Positions 21,358 to 33,815 of a stretch of DNA of 64,000 bases are shown here, piece after piece. Every line of letters starts with the position of its first letter. Within the stretch, counting starts at the first letter, position 1. The stretch is from Trichobilharzia regenti (taxonomy: Eukaryota; Platyhelminthes; Trematoda; Strigeidida; Schistosomatidae): positions 47,899,459-47,963,458 of the forward strand of contig OX235265.1 in the NCBI GenBank assembly GCA_944472135.2. Reading direction: 5' to 3'. The position numbers were made by a program, and so were the translations under genes. The notes beneath the pieces were generated by a model. The model was not told the origin of the DNA, made no database searches, and worked only from the letters and a program-made list of their open reading frames with translations.

Positions 21358-22911
21358 ATAAGTCTTCCTGTGATAATCACAGAGGGATTAGCTTGACTAA
21401 TATAGTATCTAAAGTCCTAGGCTCAATAATCATGCGCAGACTAGGTGGTACTCGGGGGGCACAAACACGAGGAAACCAGGCAGGCCTTAGACCAGGAAGA
21501 GGGTGTATTGGTCATATCTTCACCCTTCGATAGATTCTAGAACATAGGCATTCCTACCGGCGTCCAACAATCATTATATTTCTTGATCTAAAGGCGGAAT
21601 TCGATTCTGTCAACCGAGAGGTACTCTGGCGATGCTTGGCTGTAAAGGGAATGCCGAGAAAATACATTGCACTCTACTCGAACTCAAGCAGCCAGGTGAG
21701 CGCTTACGGCGAGTTGTCATCTGAAGTGGTGATAACTAGTGGTATCCGTCAGGGATATCCATTATCCCCATTTCTATTCAACTTCATCATACATGTACTG
21801 ACGGACTCAACCGTAACTCACTTCAGAGACACAGGGATTGACTTGCTACCAGGGAATAATCTCGTTGACTTAGAATATGCAGACGATATAGTCCTTCTAG
21901 GCGAGGACGCTGAGAAAACGCAGTGTTCTGAACACCTTGAGCTACAACCTACGAATGTTTGGCATGCGATTCGCTCCTGCCAAATGCAAGATGATGTTAC
22001 AGGACTGGACTACACCGACTCCTAGATTAGAAATAGGCAGTGAAGTGGTAGAGCACGTTGACCGCTTCACTTATTTGGGAAGTAACATCAACCAACGCCA
22101 TCGGGTTGATCTCTGACGAAATCTCAGCATGGATACGGAGAGCTAGTTTCGCATATGCCAGTTTACGCCGTCTCTGGCGTAGACGTGATATCCGACTATC
22201 GACTAAAGGGCTAGGGTACTGCTCACAAGTCCGCTCCGTCCTCCTTTATGGCTATCTGTGAGACCTAGCCATTGAGAGTGGAAGACACGAAAGGGCCAGT
22301 TAGCTGTCTTTGATCACAGCTGTCTGCGCTCCACCTTCCCATGTATGTTAAGTTGTATAACAAGGTGACCAATATTGAGGTTAGGCATAGAGTTCTAGGT
22401 AAGCAGGGGAAATCAATCGACAAGGTTGTGAAGTTACATCGACTGAGATGGTTAGGACGTGTGTTACGCATTCCTGTCTAGTCATCGCCTTCCTCGGCGG
22501 GCAATGTTAGCTGATATAGGGTCAGGCTGGAAAAGAGCTAGCGGAGGTCAAACCAAAACATGGCACCAGTCAGTGAAATCTACAACAGTTAGTCTAAGCC
22601 ACGTAGGAAGGTGTAGACTTCTTGGTTGGGGTCATCGGGACGGTAAAAACCAATGGTTAGAAACAATTGATGACATGGCACAAAATCGTTCTCAGTGGCT
22701 AGCGCAGATGCATCCACTCCTTGTGACTTATGATTTCCAATGAAACTGTTTTGTTCTTCGTTACTACTATTCCTTTGCCTCACACCTCTGTTTACTATCT
22801 GTATTATGCATTTCTTCTACTTTCTTCTCCTGCTTTGTGTGCTACATGGAGTGTGGCGACTTGAACTGGTGCACATCGGTGCAAAGTTCTATGTCGAAAA
22901 CAGACAGACAG
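21358..22911 (+). pseudogene. Non-LTR retrotransposon of a different family (SR3/Perere-like), frameshifted
   Basis: 5'-truncated LINE bracketed by the perfect 15-bp target duplication AATCTTAGGTAAGAG (21343-21357 and 22912-22926). The frames encode RT motifs: FLDLKAEFDSVN, IRQGYPLSPFLFNF and YADD (LEYADDIVLLG). After several frameshifts the C-terminal tail follows (KQWLETIDDMAQN-like, near 22650-22690). The 3' terminus ends in GACAGACAGA. It is unlike the RTE at 14-18 kb in sequence and 3' end. Similar RT tails occur in schistosome SR3/Perere-3 type elements; this naming is from memory and tentative. Confidence 0.8.
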
Positions 22912-23181
22912 AATCTTAGGTAAGAGGGAAACATGTGATTATTTATACACACTGAGATCCTACTTATCCACCTAGAAGCTAGTCGTGGTCAGACGATCTG
23001 TTGGATATGGAATAGGATGCATTTTGCTCATCAAATTTGAATTTTATTTCAATAAAGGAAAGAATTTTAAATATTACATGACTGTCTCTGCGCCATTAAC
23101 ATCACAGTTTCTTCCCAGTCAATTCTTTTCGTTCTGTTTTAGATCGAAATGGTTAACTTATAAAGAACAAATGATTTACAA

Positions 23182-23974
23182 GAGAGGCGGTTATCATAGC
23201 CCAAATGGCCTAGTAAATAACGCCTTGCGGTTGAAAGCGATAAGTGCCAGATTTCGAGTCTTGATGGGAACATCATCACCCACTGAAGACTACGCGTACA
23301 TCCAACTCATGAGTCCCAAATACGAAGGAGCGTGCACCCTGGATTCCAGTTCTAACCATCACCTGCCGAATAATGTCATATCATGTTTAAGTTAGGAGAT
23401 CAGGTTTAAAATTCATTAAATGAATTAGCTGATGACATTTAAGTGGTAAATACTGGTTGTTGGCATTGTTAATAATAAATAAAGATCCTGTTTGTAAGTT
23501 CAGTGATGTTTTGTGTTCCTTGTGTGGTACATTTCTTAATCGAAATGTGAAGCTGTGTAGATTTATTTTCTTTGAAACTAATTTCCTTCATGAGTGAATT
23601 TTCTCATGAAATGTTTGATGGCAGAAGGCTACTAGTAATGCTTCCAAGTGATAAATTATGACAATAACAAACAAGTTGTTCAGTGTATGATTATCGAATC
23701 AGTCTAAGGGCATACGCTGATGAGTGCATTACTCGCTGTCCTGTAGATTATTCTGGAGATAGTGAAGTTCAGTATAGTGAGATTTTTACTTCATAAGAGT
23801 TTGTGTACACAGCCGTACCATCTGTACCATGGTTTGATCAGTAATTTAGCTACTTCACTCATTCTCAGGGAATCTCACTGCATCTTTACAAAGTGAATAG
23901 TTCAGTGTCAGAGCCTACTAATATATTGAAGCTACACTATATGACCTCTTCCATAGCATTATCAATGTTAGGAT
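23182..23974 (+). repeat. Sm-alpha-like (family a) element plus 3' block, copy 2
   Basis: Second copy of 11087-11895. The hammerhead-like region at 23298-23347 has core CTCATGA at 23306-23312 and the same lost GAAA box, so both copies descend from an already defective source. The near-identical part ends around 23815; after that the two copies differ much more. Confidence 0.7.
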
Positions 23975-24189
23975 GGAATTATCTAAGATATTTAAATTGT
24001 ATTGCAGTTAAAGTTGTTATTTTACTTTTATTCACCACTGAAATAACTTCAGCCTTTTTGCCATAATTTCTGATTTTTCTTGATTTCAAATAGTTTCCAA
24101 AATAAGTCAGTTTATAACCCCGTTTATTGTCAGTAAAGTACAAATTGTGATAAATACGACTGCAGAATATCAAGTGTCGATCATTTCAT

Positions 24190-24560
24190 CGTGTTTATAG
24201 ACTTCTCAGCATTACTCATCCATGACCTCACCACCACCAGGAATTGAACCCTGAAAATTCAGGTTTCAAGGTGAGCTCGTTAACCATTGTGTCACTGGGA
24301 CGGAATTCAGTGGTCCATGAATTCTCACTTCTGCCAATTCACATGTAAACAGGGAGGTCACCAGCCAGTGTCATCAGTGAACTCCACTGGTGAAGACTTC
24401 TCATCGTAACTGCAGGCAACTTCATCTTGTTGGTCGCTGGTGGGAATTAGCTTGATTTTGAAGTGCTGGATTGTGAGGATTTGATTCGTTTCAAGCCTAG
24501 ATCACGGTGTAACTTCATTCAGAGAACTACTGGAAACTACGGAATACTGGATTGCTGTCA
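24190..24560 (-). repeat. Family-b hammerhead repeat, minus strand, decayed
   Basis: The head complement (GAATTGAACCCTG, GTGTCACTGGGAC) and body complement are recognisable, and a second tail fragment occurs near 24510-24560. The ribozyme is not intact. Confidence 0.5.
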
Positions 24561-25835
24561 CCTTTTAGTTAGGAAGTCTTCAGCACTGCACTTCCATTCT
24601 AAACGCTTAGCTTTCTCATTGACGGTTTGACAATGAATCAAATTGTAAGTTTTCATTCTTTTATTCGGAGAAAATTGAATGAACCGTTTTTATTGTTAGA
24701 ATATAGGCTCTTTTATGAAACGCTAAACACAATCTATGAATAAAACTGCATTATAATTTGATGTTAGATGGCGAAAAAATTAAACATGTACTTCTGTTCA
24801 TTCAGAACTTGTAGTTTGGAAGTGTTTAGAATTGACAGGGAGCTAATCTGTCTTATTGTTAACAACTAAAATCACGGTGACATAGGAATATTTAGTTGTA
24901 GGCTTGCAAAAAAGACATAACTATGCATTGCAGAAATCACAGTTAGCTACTGCGGGAATGTGTCAGTGGTATTCATCATGCGTTTATAAATCTTGATGAA
25001 ATGTTTGATGAGTTTTACAGGACGATGATAAACTCATAGCTTTGGAAAGAGAAAGAAACCTCACAAATATATTGAAATAAACATGAATTTTGATGAAATT
25101 CCTACAGTGGGTTCAAATTTCACTTCATGATACACGTGACTCAGGCTGGTAACGTCTGATCATAGTTCAGTAAGTGGGTGAAATGGCAATGGTACCAGTT
25201 TCTGATTGTATTATTTCACATAACTAGTTGATTAATCTAAGTTTATAGTCTTTTGAAAGAGGTTTGCAGGAAAGCGACAGTACAGTATCTTCCAACAGGG
25301 ATACGGATTATCTAAGAAATGGTGCAAGCTCAGTTTTCTGCTGTTGTTGCGTTTTCTGTTAATGTAGTATGCATCAAAGAGATTCTATAGCTTTTTTTTT
25401 GGAATGTAAGCCACAAATCAACACAGACGCGATTTTATGCATTGTGGTACGAGTTTAAAAGTCTTTTGTAAGATATAAACCTTAGTCAGTCGTGGATCAA
25501 CAGAAATTATCAACTGAAATCTATAATGAAAGACAAGATTCAAGTTAAAATTGGTATTTTTAGCTAAATAAATGTTGTTGTTTTTTAAGCACAGAGACTC
25601 ATACTATTTATTATGCCAGTAAAGTAATATAGTTTCTGGCAGATTTAAGTTCAGTAGATTTCACAACGCTATGATTTGTGATTTTATTTGCGTAACTTTT
25701 CTTTAACTCTAGAATACCTCATAAGCTCTCTTCCTAGGCAATTCTTCTGAAACATGCGTATGATCAAAATGAAGTCTAAATAAAATCAGTTTTAGTTATG
25801 AAGTAAGTTTGGGAAACTGTTATGTCTAATGCCAC
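24561..25835. other. No recognised feature
   Basis: No repeats or frames were recognised in this AT-rich stretch. Confidence 0.4.
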
Positions 25836-26575
25836 AAAAACTCAAAGATCTACAGGAGGAGACCAACACGTTGGCGGAAGTAGCAACGAAGACTTCAAGT
25901 GAACACAGACAAGAAAGAGGTGATGAAGATACCTAACAAGCACCAATCACCATCAAATGGTGTAAATATGAAGAAATTCACTTCTTACACTAACCTGGAC
26001 AGTAACTTTTCAACTACACAGTGGGGGTAGGGGCACACAGATGAGAATGTCAGAATCAAGATCCAGAAAGGAGGGCAGACCTTCATTAATCTAAAGTCAG
26101 TGGGAAAATCTGCTGCACTCATCATAAAGATCAAGAAAGAATTGAAACGCTCGTCACGGGAAATACCTCCAGCAGGTTGTAGACTTTTATCAGCGCTATT
26201 CCTCTTCACTCCATACTCAAGATCATATGGCCGTAAAGATTTAACAGCACAAAGGTCTGACAGCAGGTGAGAAAACCAAGTACCTTTTGCCCAACAAATA
26301 TGCTGAAGAAAATAGAGATGGATTATATATGCGCTGAGGAGACTACTGAGTGAAGTCGTGTCCCAGACATACCATCGAGTGGGACCAGAATCGGAAACGA
26401 TGCGTTGAGCATCGGTTCGAGTGCTAATTGGAGGAAAACGTGTGAGGAGGAGATAAGAGCTTATGAGCGATCTTGAGGCCAGATTAACCTAAAGAGAACA
26501 CACTAAAATGCACAATGTACTCCTGAAGCCCTTTGTGTCATTCGGAACCCAAGGGAATAATAAAAATCCCTTTGT
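25836..26575 (+). pseudogene. RTE-like LINE 3' fragment, highly decayed
   Basis: It follows the RTE order: a linker similar to the post-FADD region (GAAGATACCTAACAAGCACC), a region similar to the HTLRKP-type domain (GATGGATTATATATGCGCTG), and the 3' end CTGAAGCCCTTTGTG with AATAATAA. Many indels and stops. Confidence 0.65.
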
Positions 26576-27829
26576 TCTCACTGGTTAACAGTTTTTATAG
26601 TACATTTCTCTGAATTAAGGTGAAAAGCTGTGCGATTAGTACATCAATGGAAATAAAGTGCCTACCTTTAACAATGAATGATAATCGGGATACATTGAGA
26701 ACTTATCACAGACATTATATGTCAGTCTAGATTTCCAGGTTTTGGTTTATATGGATTTGAATCGATTTTCAACTCAGGATGAAATCTCACCATAATTTCC
26801 TCTGGTAACTGAAAATATTCAGATCACAGTATAAGACCTGCTTGGTACCATAAATGGCATACGTGAAAGTAAACACTAATGATGATTGAATGATATGTGT
26901 GTTTGGAAAGCATTCATCTCAGTCCAAATCTAAGTGATCTAAACATTGAACGCCTATTCCGCTGGTTTGTCATCAAGCTCATCATCCGTGTACCCATTTT
27001 CACTCAGCTCAGAGAGCTGAATCTGTTCTAACTACCCGAATTCTAGCAAGCAAATAGTGCAAACTGGTAATAAATTCACTAAACTTTAAAGTTAGCTTGT
27101 TTTATGACTATAATTTTTTTCTTCTATAAACGAAATGACAATTTACATATAAAATTTATGTCATAGGATTATGGTTGTTGTTAAGTCTAAAGGTGACTTA
27201 TACTACTACTACTACTACTACTATAACTACTTATACACAAAAGTAAATGCTTTTAACACAAATTACAAACATGGTGTATAGAAAAATGTTTTGAGTAAAG
27301 CCAACAAATTATTATTATTATTATTCAGACTGTTATTAGCCAAATACAAAAGTGATTGATTAGTACTTTTTCCTAAACAAAGAACAAACAAACAAATTCC
27401 TTTGTAAATTTCACATTCATATTTTCCATGCTTAGAGTAGCGACAAAAGCTCTGCTGAGGTGTTTTCGCGCATTGCATAGTGATAGTAACAACAGATATT
27501 CTAGATGCGTTAAAAAGAAAGGTGATATAACTCCCTTTAAATCAAATCAAATATGACATCTAATATTGATTACAGCACTCCTGCTAAGCATGTATTACAA
27601 AATCAACTACATGATGAAATTCATATCTTAACTGACAGCTTTCCTTCTATCTGTCCAAGTATACTGAAAAAACGAAAGTGAGGCAAATCTGCTTTGCGAT
27701 AAGTTATGCCCTCGCCCCAGTTTTTCCTCATCAGCATTTTATTGTGTTAACTGTTTTTCTTGAAAATGACAGTCCTTACGAAAAACTTATTTTTCTTTTT
27801 ATTGGTATCTGTGATAGGTAGTAGTCAGC
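26576..27829. other. No gene; an ACT microsatellite
   Basis: An ACT trinucleotide run lies at about 27201-27224 and short ATT repeats at about 27310-27325. Nothing else was recognised. Confidence 0.45.
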
Positions 27830-27841
27830 GTAAAGATTGTA

Positions 27842-28299
27842 TGATTGCATGGAGGATTTCATTGTGAGCTTACATCAATTAGAGAACCACTGGAAAACCT
27901 GGGAGTACTGGAAGTGACTGGCCCCTATTCTGGCAGTTAACCTGGGGTTCTAGTGAGAAGCCGTGACCAGTAGGGTTCAACAGATTGAAGATGAGGCAGT
28001 AACTCATCGAAGAAGAGATTGCGAAATGGTCACGCTATGTCGTGAATTGGCAGAAGTTAGAATTCAAGGACCTTTGGACCAGGTGCCAGTGGCTCAATGG
28101 TATACGAGATCGCTTTGTAACCAGAACGTCCTGGTTTGAACCCTACTGGTGAGTGCGTACTGCTGAAGAGTCTCAAACTAGAACGAAATAGCTGTCCAGT
28201 ACTCCTAGCTGGTTTTCCAGTGGTTCTCTAACTGGTGTCAGCTAATGATGAAATCCTCCATGCAATAAAAAAAATCCCTACAAAACCAATACTTGAAAA
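27842..28299. mobile_element. Family-b insertion, 458 bp, inverted 5' end, 12-bp target duplication
   Basis: The first about 70 bases are the reverse complement of the 3' tail back to the ribozyme cleavage site. The rest is a plus-strand unit body, tRNA-like head, ribozyme and complete tail ending AAACCAATACTTGAAAA. Perfect GTAAAGATTGTA lies at 27830-27841 and 28300-28311. This is the cleanest example of the fold-back insertion structure. Confidence 0.75.
28157..28202 (+). ncRNA. Hammerhead ribozyme motif (family b), conserved core, weak stem II
   Basis: Stem I GTACTG (28157-28162) pairs with CAGTAC (28197-28202). Core CTGAAGA is at 28163-28169, GAAA at 28185-28188, and predicted cleavage follows GTC (28196). 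Stem II GTCT/GAAC has a C-A mismatch. Stem III is ATAGCTGT. Invariant residues are present; activity would depend on stem II stability. Confidence 0.55.
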
Positions 28300-28311
28300 G
28301 TAAAGATTGTA

Positions 28312-29540
28312 ACCTAAAATCTACTACCGAATAGCTGTGACTAATCTTGAGTGTATGTACAACAGACACCAAAATGTTACCATTAGTACTACCAAAAAGA
28401 AAGCGTATTTTTGGCACTTAAATCAAATAGATTTTCAGTGTAATTTGACCCATAGAAAGTGTATACATATAAACAGATCAAAAGGAATGTTAATGAATCA
28501 TTTTAGTTCATGCCTGTTTTAAAGCTAAACCTTGAAAAGTAACAAATGGTTTTGTAACATAGAATATTAAACGTGGGCTGTTTGAAAATTGAAGCATATA
28601 TAACTTGTTAACTTTCATCTATCCGCATCATTTACTTACTGATATCACATTTTAGCTAAAACATATTACATCAATGGAAGTGTAGAATTTGGCCGCTGTA
28701 ATAGAATATTATTTCTTATTAGAGATAACTTTATTTTTTTTATAACACAGTGTTACGGTACTGAAAAGTGAATGACTTTGTGAGCAAGATTTACTGCTGC
28801 TCATAATCATATTAATGTATTCACACGGCTTCATAACTTGCTTTATTATTTTACCCTCTTCCACCTTGTTATTCATTGTAATTCTTGTTATATCCGGTTT
28901 AGGCGCTGATTCATTTCGATTGCATGTGTTTAGTGTTGATTCGATGAAGGAGGATTCGGTGTTTAACCTCTGTCTCCTCCTAACTATATCACTTTTTAGT
29001 ATTCTTACACTGTCTCATCTCATCGTGTGATTACATGTAACTGAATGTATTGCCTAGGCTGAGTTCTTTCTAGATTATTTGGCTATTGAACATCCTCCAT
29101 TCTAGCTCTAGCTATATTCTTATGTTCCGGTAATCTAGTTGACGCCTTTCGCCTTGTAAGACCTATATGACTCACCTTACAGTCCTTTTTTATGGTATTT
29201 CCTAAATTATGCTATTTTTCTTAATTGAATCTCTCAGGTCTTTAAGTTGAAAAAGTTTGTCTCTGAGAAAGTTGGTTGGTTTTAAATGCCACTCTAATTC
29301 CTATATAGGGATTTTGATGTTCTTTCTTTATATGGCAGTACTATCCAGGCTTTAAATTCCCTCCTATTTATAGCGTCTTTTTATTACATACGTGGATGTG
29401 ATTATGAGGAATAAATTCTGTTCCAAACGTCATCTGGTTCTCTAATAATTATAAAAAACAAACTTACATATTATGGTGAACCAAAACATCACTTCTTCAC
29501 AGTAGTGTGTAGCGTGAAAGTGGATTTTTGAAGAGATATT
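28312..29540. other. No recognised feature
   Basis: Short hydrophobic frames exist (for example near 28815-29030) but have no family features. AT-rich unique-looking DNA. Confidence 0.4.
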
Positions 29541-29544
29541 ATTA

Positions 29545-30060
29545 GTATTGTTCTCTTGGGCTCTGATTGGAACATAGGGCTTCAACAATACATCTCCACT
29601 TCCTTCTATTTACTGCTGTTTTCTTTAGCTGGGCTGACGATTCTGCTTAATCTTTCATCTCCTCCTCACCACACGATCTCCTCAATGTCACCCTCGCACA
29701 GACGACGCACTCGCCGTTTCTCATTAGAGTTCCATTCGAGCGGTGACCAGCATTACTCGTGATATCATTCAGCGACCTCCTCAACGTATATCCGATCCAT
29801 CTGCATTTTTTATCCCACATATTTGTTGAGCAATCAACACTCGGTTGGTTCGTCACCAGCTAGGTTTTCTTGTTGTTAATTCACTCTGGCCGGTCAGCTG
29901 GCCTTTGGATTATCAGTATGGAGCCAGTCAGCGAAGTGGGCAGCTGTTGGAAATCCTTTTCGTGACTGATACGAAAACAACTTCAAATTGGTGAAGGTAT
30001 ATCTTGACTTTCTGATTCTGTTTGACTGGCTTTGACATCTTTGTCCGTTGCGACTGCCTG
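29545..30060 (-). pseudogene. RTE-like LINE 3' fragment
   Basis: The complement has the C-terminal RTE domain (WIGYTLRRSLNDI, then ARVTLRRSCGEEEMKD) and the 3' end GAAGCCCTATGTTCCAATC. Frameshifts and stops are present, and it is truncated near 30060. Confidence 0.75.
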
Positions 30061-30499
30061 TGTTTGAGATAAGCCTATTTTTATCATGAATAATTTTTCT
30101 TTCCTTTAACTAGAAACACGTTAACACTGAAGTAAGATACATTTTCCCGACACCGAATACTGATAGTTTACTTCAAAAGATATTTTACTAATTCAGCAAA
30201 TTGAAACATTAAATAGAATCTACAAGTTTTACTTGTAAATTTTATCCGACAAGATTAAAATAAAATTGATCGGATTTGTACCTATCTGTATAAACTCATC
30301 ATTCAAAAGAAAGGGATTCGATACAATTAACTAATATTAACCAGATGACCTGAATTTATCCATACATCTTAAAGTAAACCAGTATTTTCAAAACACTACA
30401 AGTAAACAGGGATATGTTTAATTTGAAAAAAATACACGTCTGTGAAACAAATCAACGTGAAGCGTATGTAGCCTAAGTAAATTTGGCAAACTATACTAA

Positions 30500-31170
30500 T
30501 TTTAGGAAGCTATTTAGTCCCAGTTCGAGACTTTTCACTAATATGCACCAACAAAGGCTCGAACGCAGGACCTTACGATGAAGGGGCTAGGTTTTGGATT
30601 ATATAGCCATTTAGACTTTATCCATTGGTCTATGAATCTCACCTTACCCCAATTCACAGCATTAACTGGCGGTTGAGCTATATGCTGGTGAAGAGTCTCA
30701 AACTAGGACAAAAAAGCTCCCCGGAAGTCCCTAGTTTTTCATATGGTGCTCTCATTGGTGCAAAATTCGTAATCAAAGCTGTAACCAATCAAATCCCTGC
30801 AAACCAACACACGATGATTAATCTGATGCTCAATAGCTACTGGCTTTTACAGAAAGTTGCGTGGAATTCTAGTGAGGCATTGTAACCAGCTGAGTCCACC
30901 AAGGCAGATAAGACGATGGCTACACACCTGTGACATCGGCTGGCAGTTGCGTTATACACATAGAGAATCGACAGAAGTTAGAATTCATGAGCGATTGGAC
31001 AGGGTTCCAGTGGCTGAATGGTCTATAGGTTCTCTGTGCTTCTGAAAAGTTCTGGGTTAGGACCCCAGTGACTGTAAACCCTGAATAGCCCCCAAAAAGA
31101 AGAAATAGCTGTTCAGTAATCCTTTTGGGTTTCCCGCTGGTTCTCTAACTGATGTCAGTTTGTGATCAAA
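30500..31170. repeat. Family-b repeat: minus head fragment followed by a plus tandem dimer
   Basis: 30500-30650 is the minus-strand head and ribozyme remnant. 30660-31170 is plus strand, with ribozyme-like segments at about 30675-30735 and 31069-31118, roughly 395 nt apart, the monomer spacing. Both ribozymes are damaged (GTGAAGA core without GAAA in the first; core lost in the second). Confidence 0.55.
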
Positions 31171-31794
31171 CCTGAGCCATAAGGAATAGAAGTTACCCAC
31201 AGGGGCAACACGGTTATTTCATTCAATATTATGTAGACATTAAGGCTCAACAGTGAGAGAAGACAAAACTGATATCATCTGTAAAGTAGACTGAATCAAC
31301 TGTGAAGTGAACGTTCCTTTCTTCTTTGCAAACAAGAATACACATTTCATACACTTATTCACCTTTATCAACCTGAATAAAGCATGAACAACAGTTTGTA
31401 CAGAAGAAGACGTACCATCGCTTATTTCATCGGTTCCTCACTAGCGGTGTACATCTAAAAAAAAATTAACTAAGTTTGTGTACAGAGCAGTTTTAACATA
31501 TTAAAGAGTATGACGATATATCATGGCAGCTGTGTGTGTCTTTACTATTCCTTTTATTTAGCTATGCAATCTTAGGCTTTAGTCTCTTCCTCTTTTTGCT
31601 GTAATGTAATTCTCATGGTCTTTGGTTTCTATGACTTGAGTTGGACCCAACACACGGTTGCTCAACTGACTAGCTACACTTATCATCTCATCCAGGTGTT
31701 GTCTTTTTATTATTCATCTCCTTTTCCTTTGTAATCAAACATTTTTAATGTTTTTTTTTTGGTTTCGTTGTTTCAACTTGAGCCTTTTGTATTC
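31171..31794. other. No recognised feature
   Basis: Pyrimidine-rich in its right half; no frames or repeats recognised. Confidence 0.35.
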
Positions 31795-31960
31795 AAGTTA
31801 TTTGAGTATAATTTCTGACCACCTATTTATTAATTTTAGAGTCTCCTGTTAACTGACATCATGTCACTTTTACAAGCACGTTAAAACTGCTTTGTTCATA
31901 AACTTAATTAATTTCTTGAGGCTGTAAACAGACGATACGAAGTCGACAGAGTTAATGATG
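31795..31960 (-). repeat. Unclassified interspersed repeat (family d), copy 2
   Basis: The reverse complement aligns with 915-1075, including GTGACATGATGTCAGTTAAC and AAATTAATAAA. Family unknown. Confidence 0.55.
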
Positions 31961-32589
31961 GTACAGTCTTATTCGTCACAAACTGCTGCTTTTGTTTTAT
32001 TTTGAAGAATAAAAAATTAACACTCAAACAACAAGGCACGCATTCCTCGCTGTCACTACAATTGTTCAACTATGGACATTGATATGACTAGTAAGATGTA
32101 AGGCATAATGATGGAAAAATCTTAAAAGCCTGATATTTACATGGGTCCAACTGACTTCATTTCAAAGTAATAAGCGCTAAAGACATAGTTTAGAATGACA
32201 ATGAAAGATTCGTAATTCAACCATTCAGCTCAGAGAGAACAATGAAATCAAAAAAGATGGAACAATGAAATTCTGTGAAATCATCTCTGCGCCGTTTGGC
32301 CAATGCTTCAAAACATAACATTATCTCTTTTTCGGGAAATAGTAAGCCAGTTGAGTGTTCAGGATTTCTTCAGAGTCTAAGTTAAGAGTCAAGAAGTTAC
32401 CGGCCTGAAGTAAATTTTTCAGCATGCATGTTTATCCTCAATATTGAATATCTAACATTCAATATAACTAGTTATTTAAAACAGGTCTTTTTAATGGGCA
32501 CTAAAATGATAAAAAAAACTTTAGATACATTTGCGTATCATCTTAATCCAACCTTAGTTATTGAAATAGCTGATAACGACTGTTTGGTA
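31961..32589. other. No recognised feature
   Basis: Nothing supportable; AT-rich with no long frame. Confidence 0.35.
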
Positions 32590-33810
32590 TAGTCATGTTG
32601 TCGACTTCAAAGAGACATTCAATGGACAGAGTTGACGGAGAAGTAATTTGGAAACTGCTTCAATAATGTGGTGTGTCCAATATCTTTATCAATCTCATCC
32701 AATAGCTGGCTGTGTGACAGTGCCACGTGTCAGGTGATCTATAGCATAAAACTCAGCGAGGCATTCGATGTGGATACAGAAGTAAAACAAGCGAGCTGGC
32801 TGTCTGTTATCACCAACAATGATATTCTTAATTGTGGTGCACGAATGGATTATGCGTCAGACTATGAGTTGGGAGTGAGAAGATAGAAGTACGCTAGATC
32901 ACCGATAAGAATATTCTAGAATATTTGAATCTCATGCGTGGATGATTTACGTTTAATATCACACAAACTGGAAGACTTGATGATAGGCAAAAACCAACAA
33001 ATTGGCAGAAGAGGCTAACAGGCAGCGAAGACAGGCGATGGAGATAACCAACCACCAGGAACTACAACAACAACCAGCACCAGTCACTATCAGCGAGGGA
33101 GATTTAACAGGGGTTACTTCCTTCATTTTACCAGGAGGAATGGTTTCAGCCACAAACAGTCGAAACGGTTGAAGATGTCAAAGCTAGTCAAACAGAACCA
33201 GAAAGGCAAAATATAATACCTTCACCCATTTGAAGTCGTTTTAGAAATCTTCCTTCACTCAGCAGCATGAAGAACAAGATTCGGGCTTTCAACACAAATG
33301 TAAAGTCAGTCAGTCACTACTTCTATACGGGTGAGAAACTAGGACTGCATGTCATTCACGAATAGGATTTCCAACAGGTTGCTGCAGACTTTTATCAAGA
33401 GCTGCCCATTTCACTGGCTGGCTGCATGCAGAGAACCAAATGACTGACCGGCTGGTCAGAGTGAATTATTAACAAGAAAATCTGGCTATTGACGACCCAA
33501 CCGAGAGCCGATTGCTCAACAAACATGTGGGGGAAAATTGGAGATGAATCGGGTATACGTTGAGGAGGTGGCTGAATGATATAGCGCGTAATGCTGGCCA
33601 TTGCTTGAGTGGAATTCTGATGAGAAACGACGAGTGCGTCATCTGTGTGGGCGTGACATTGAGGAGAACGTTTGGCGAGGAGAAGATGAAAGATTAAGCG
33701 CAATCGCGAACTCAGCTAAAGAAAACAGCAGTAAATAGAAGAAGGTGCATATGTGTTGTTGAAGCCCTATGTTTCACTTAGAACCCAGGGGAATTATAAA
33801 TAATAATAGT
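32590..33810 (+). pseudogene. RTE-like LINE, long decayed copy
   Basis: The order follows the RTE at 16.5-18.3 kb: motif A region (ACTTCAAAGAGACATTCAATG), the region SATCQVIYSIKLSEAFDV, a damaged motif B, the post-FADD linker with CAA/ACC-rich stretch near 33055, the KNKIRAFNTNVKS-like region near 33270, and the 3' end GAAGCCCTATGTTTCAC with AAT/AGT repeats at 33787-33815. Many stops. Confidence 0.75.
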
Positions 33811-33815
33811 AGTAG

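Noticed and set aside
28815..29030. Small hydrophobic protein gene
   Set aside because: A 71-codon low-complexity frame without start context, neighbours or recognised family. It is typical of pyrimidine-rich AT-rich DNA.
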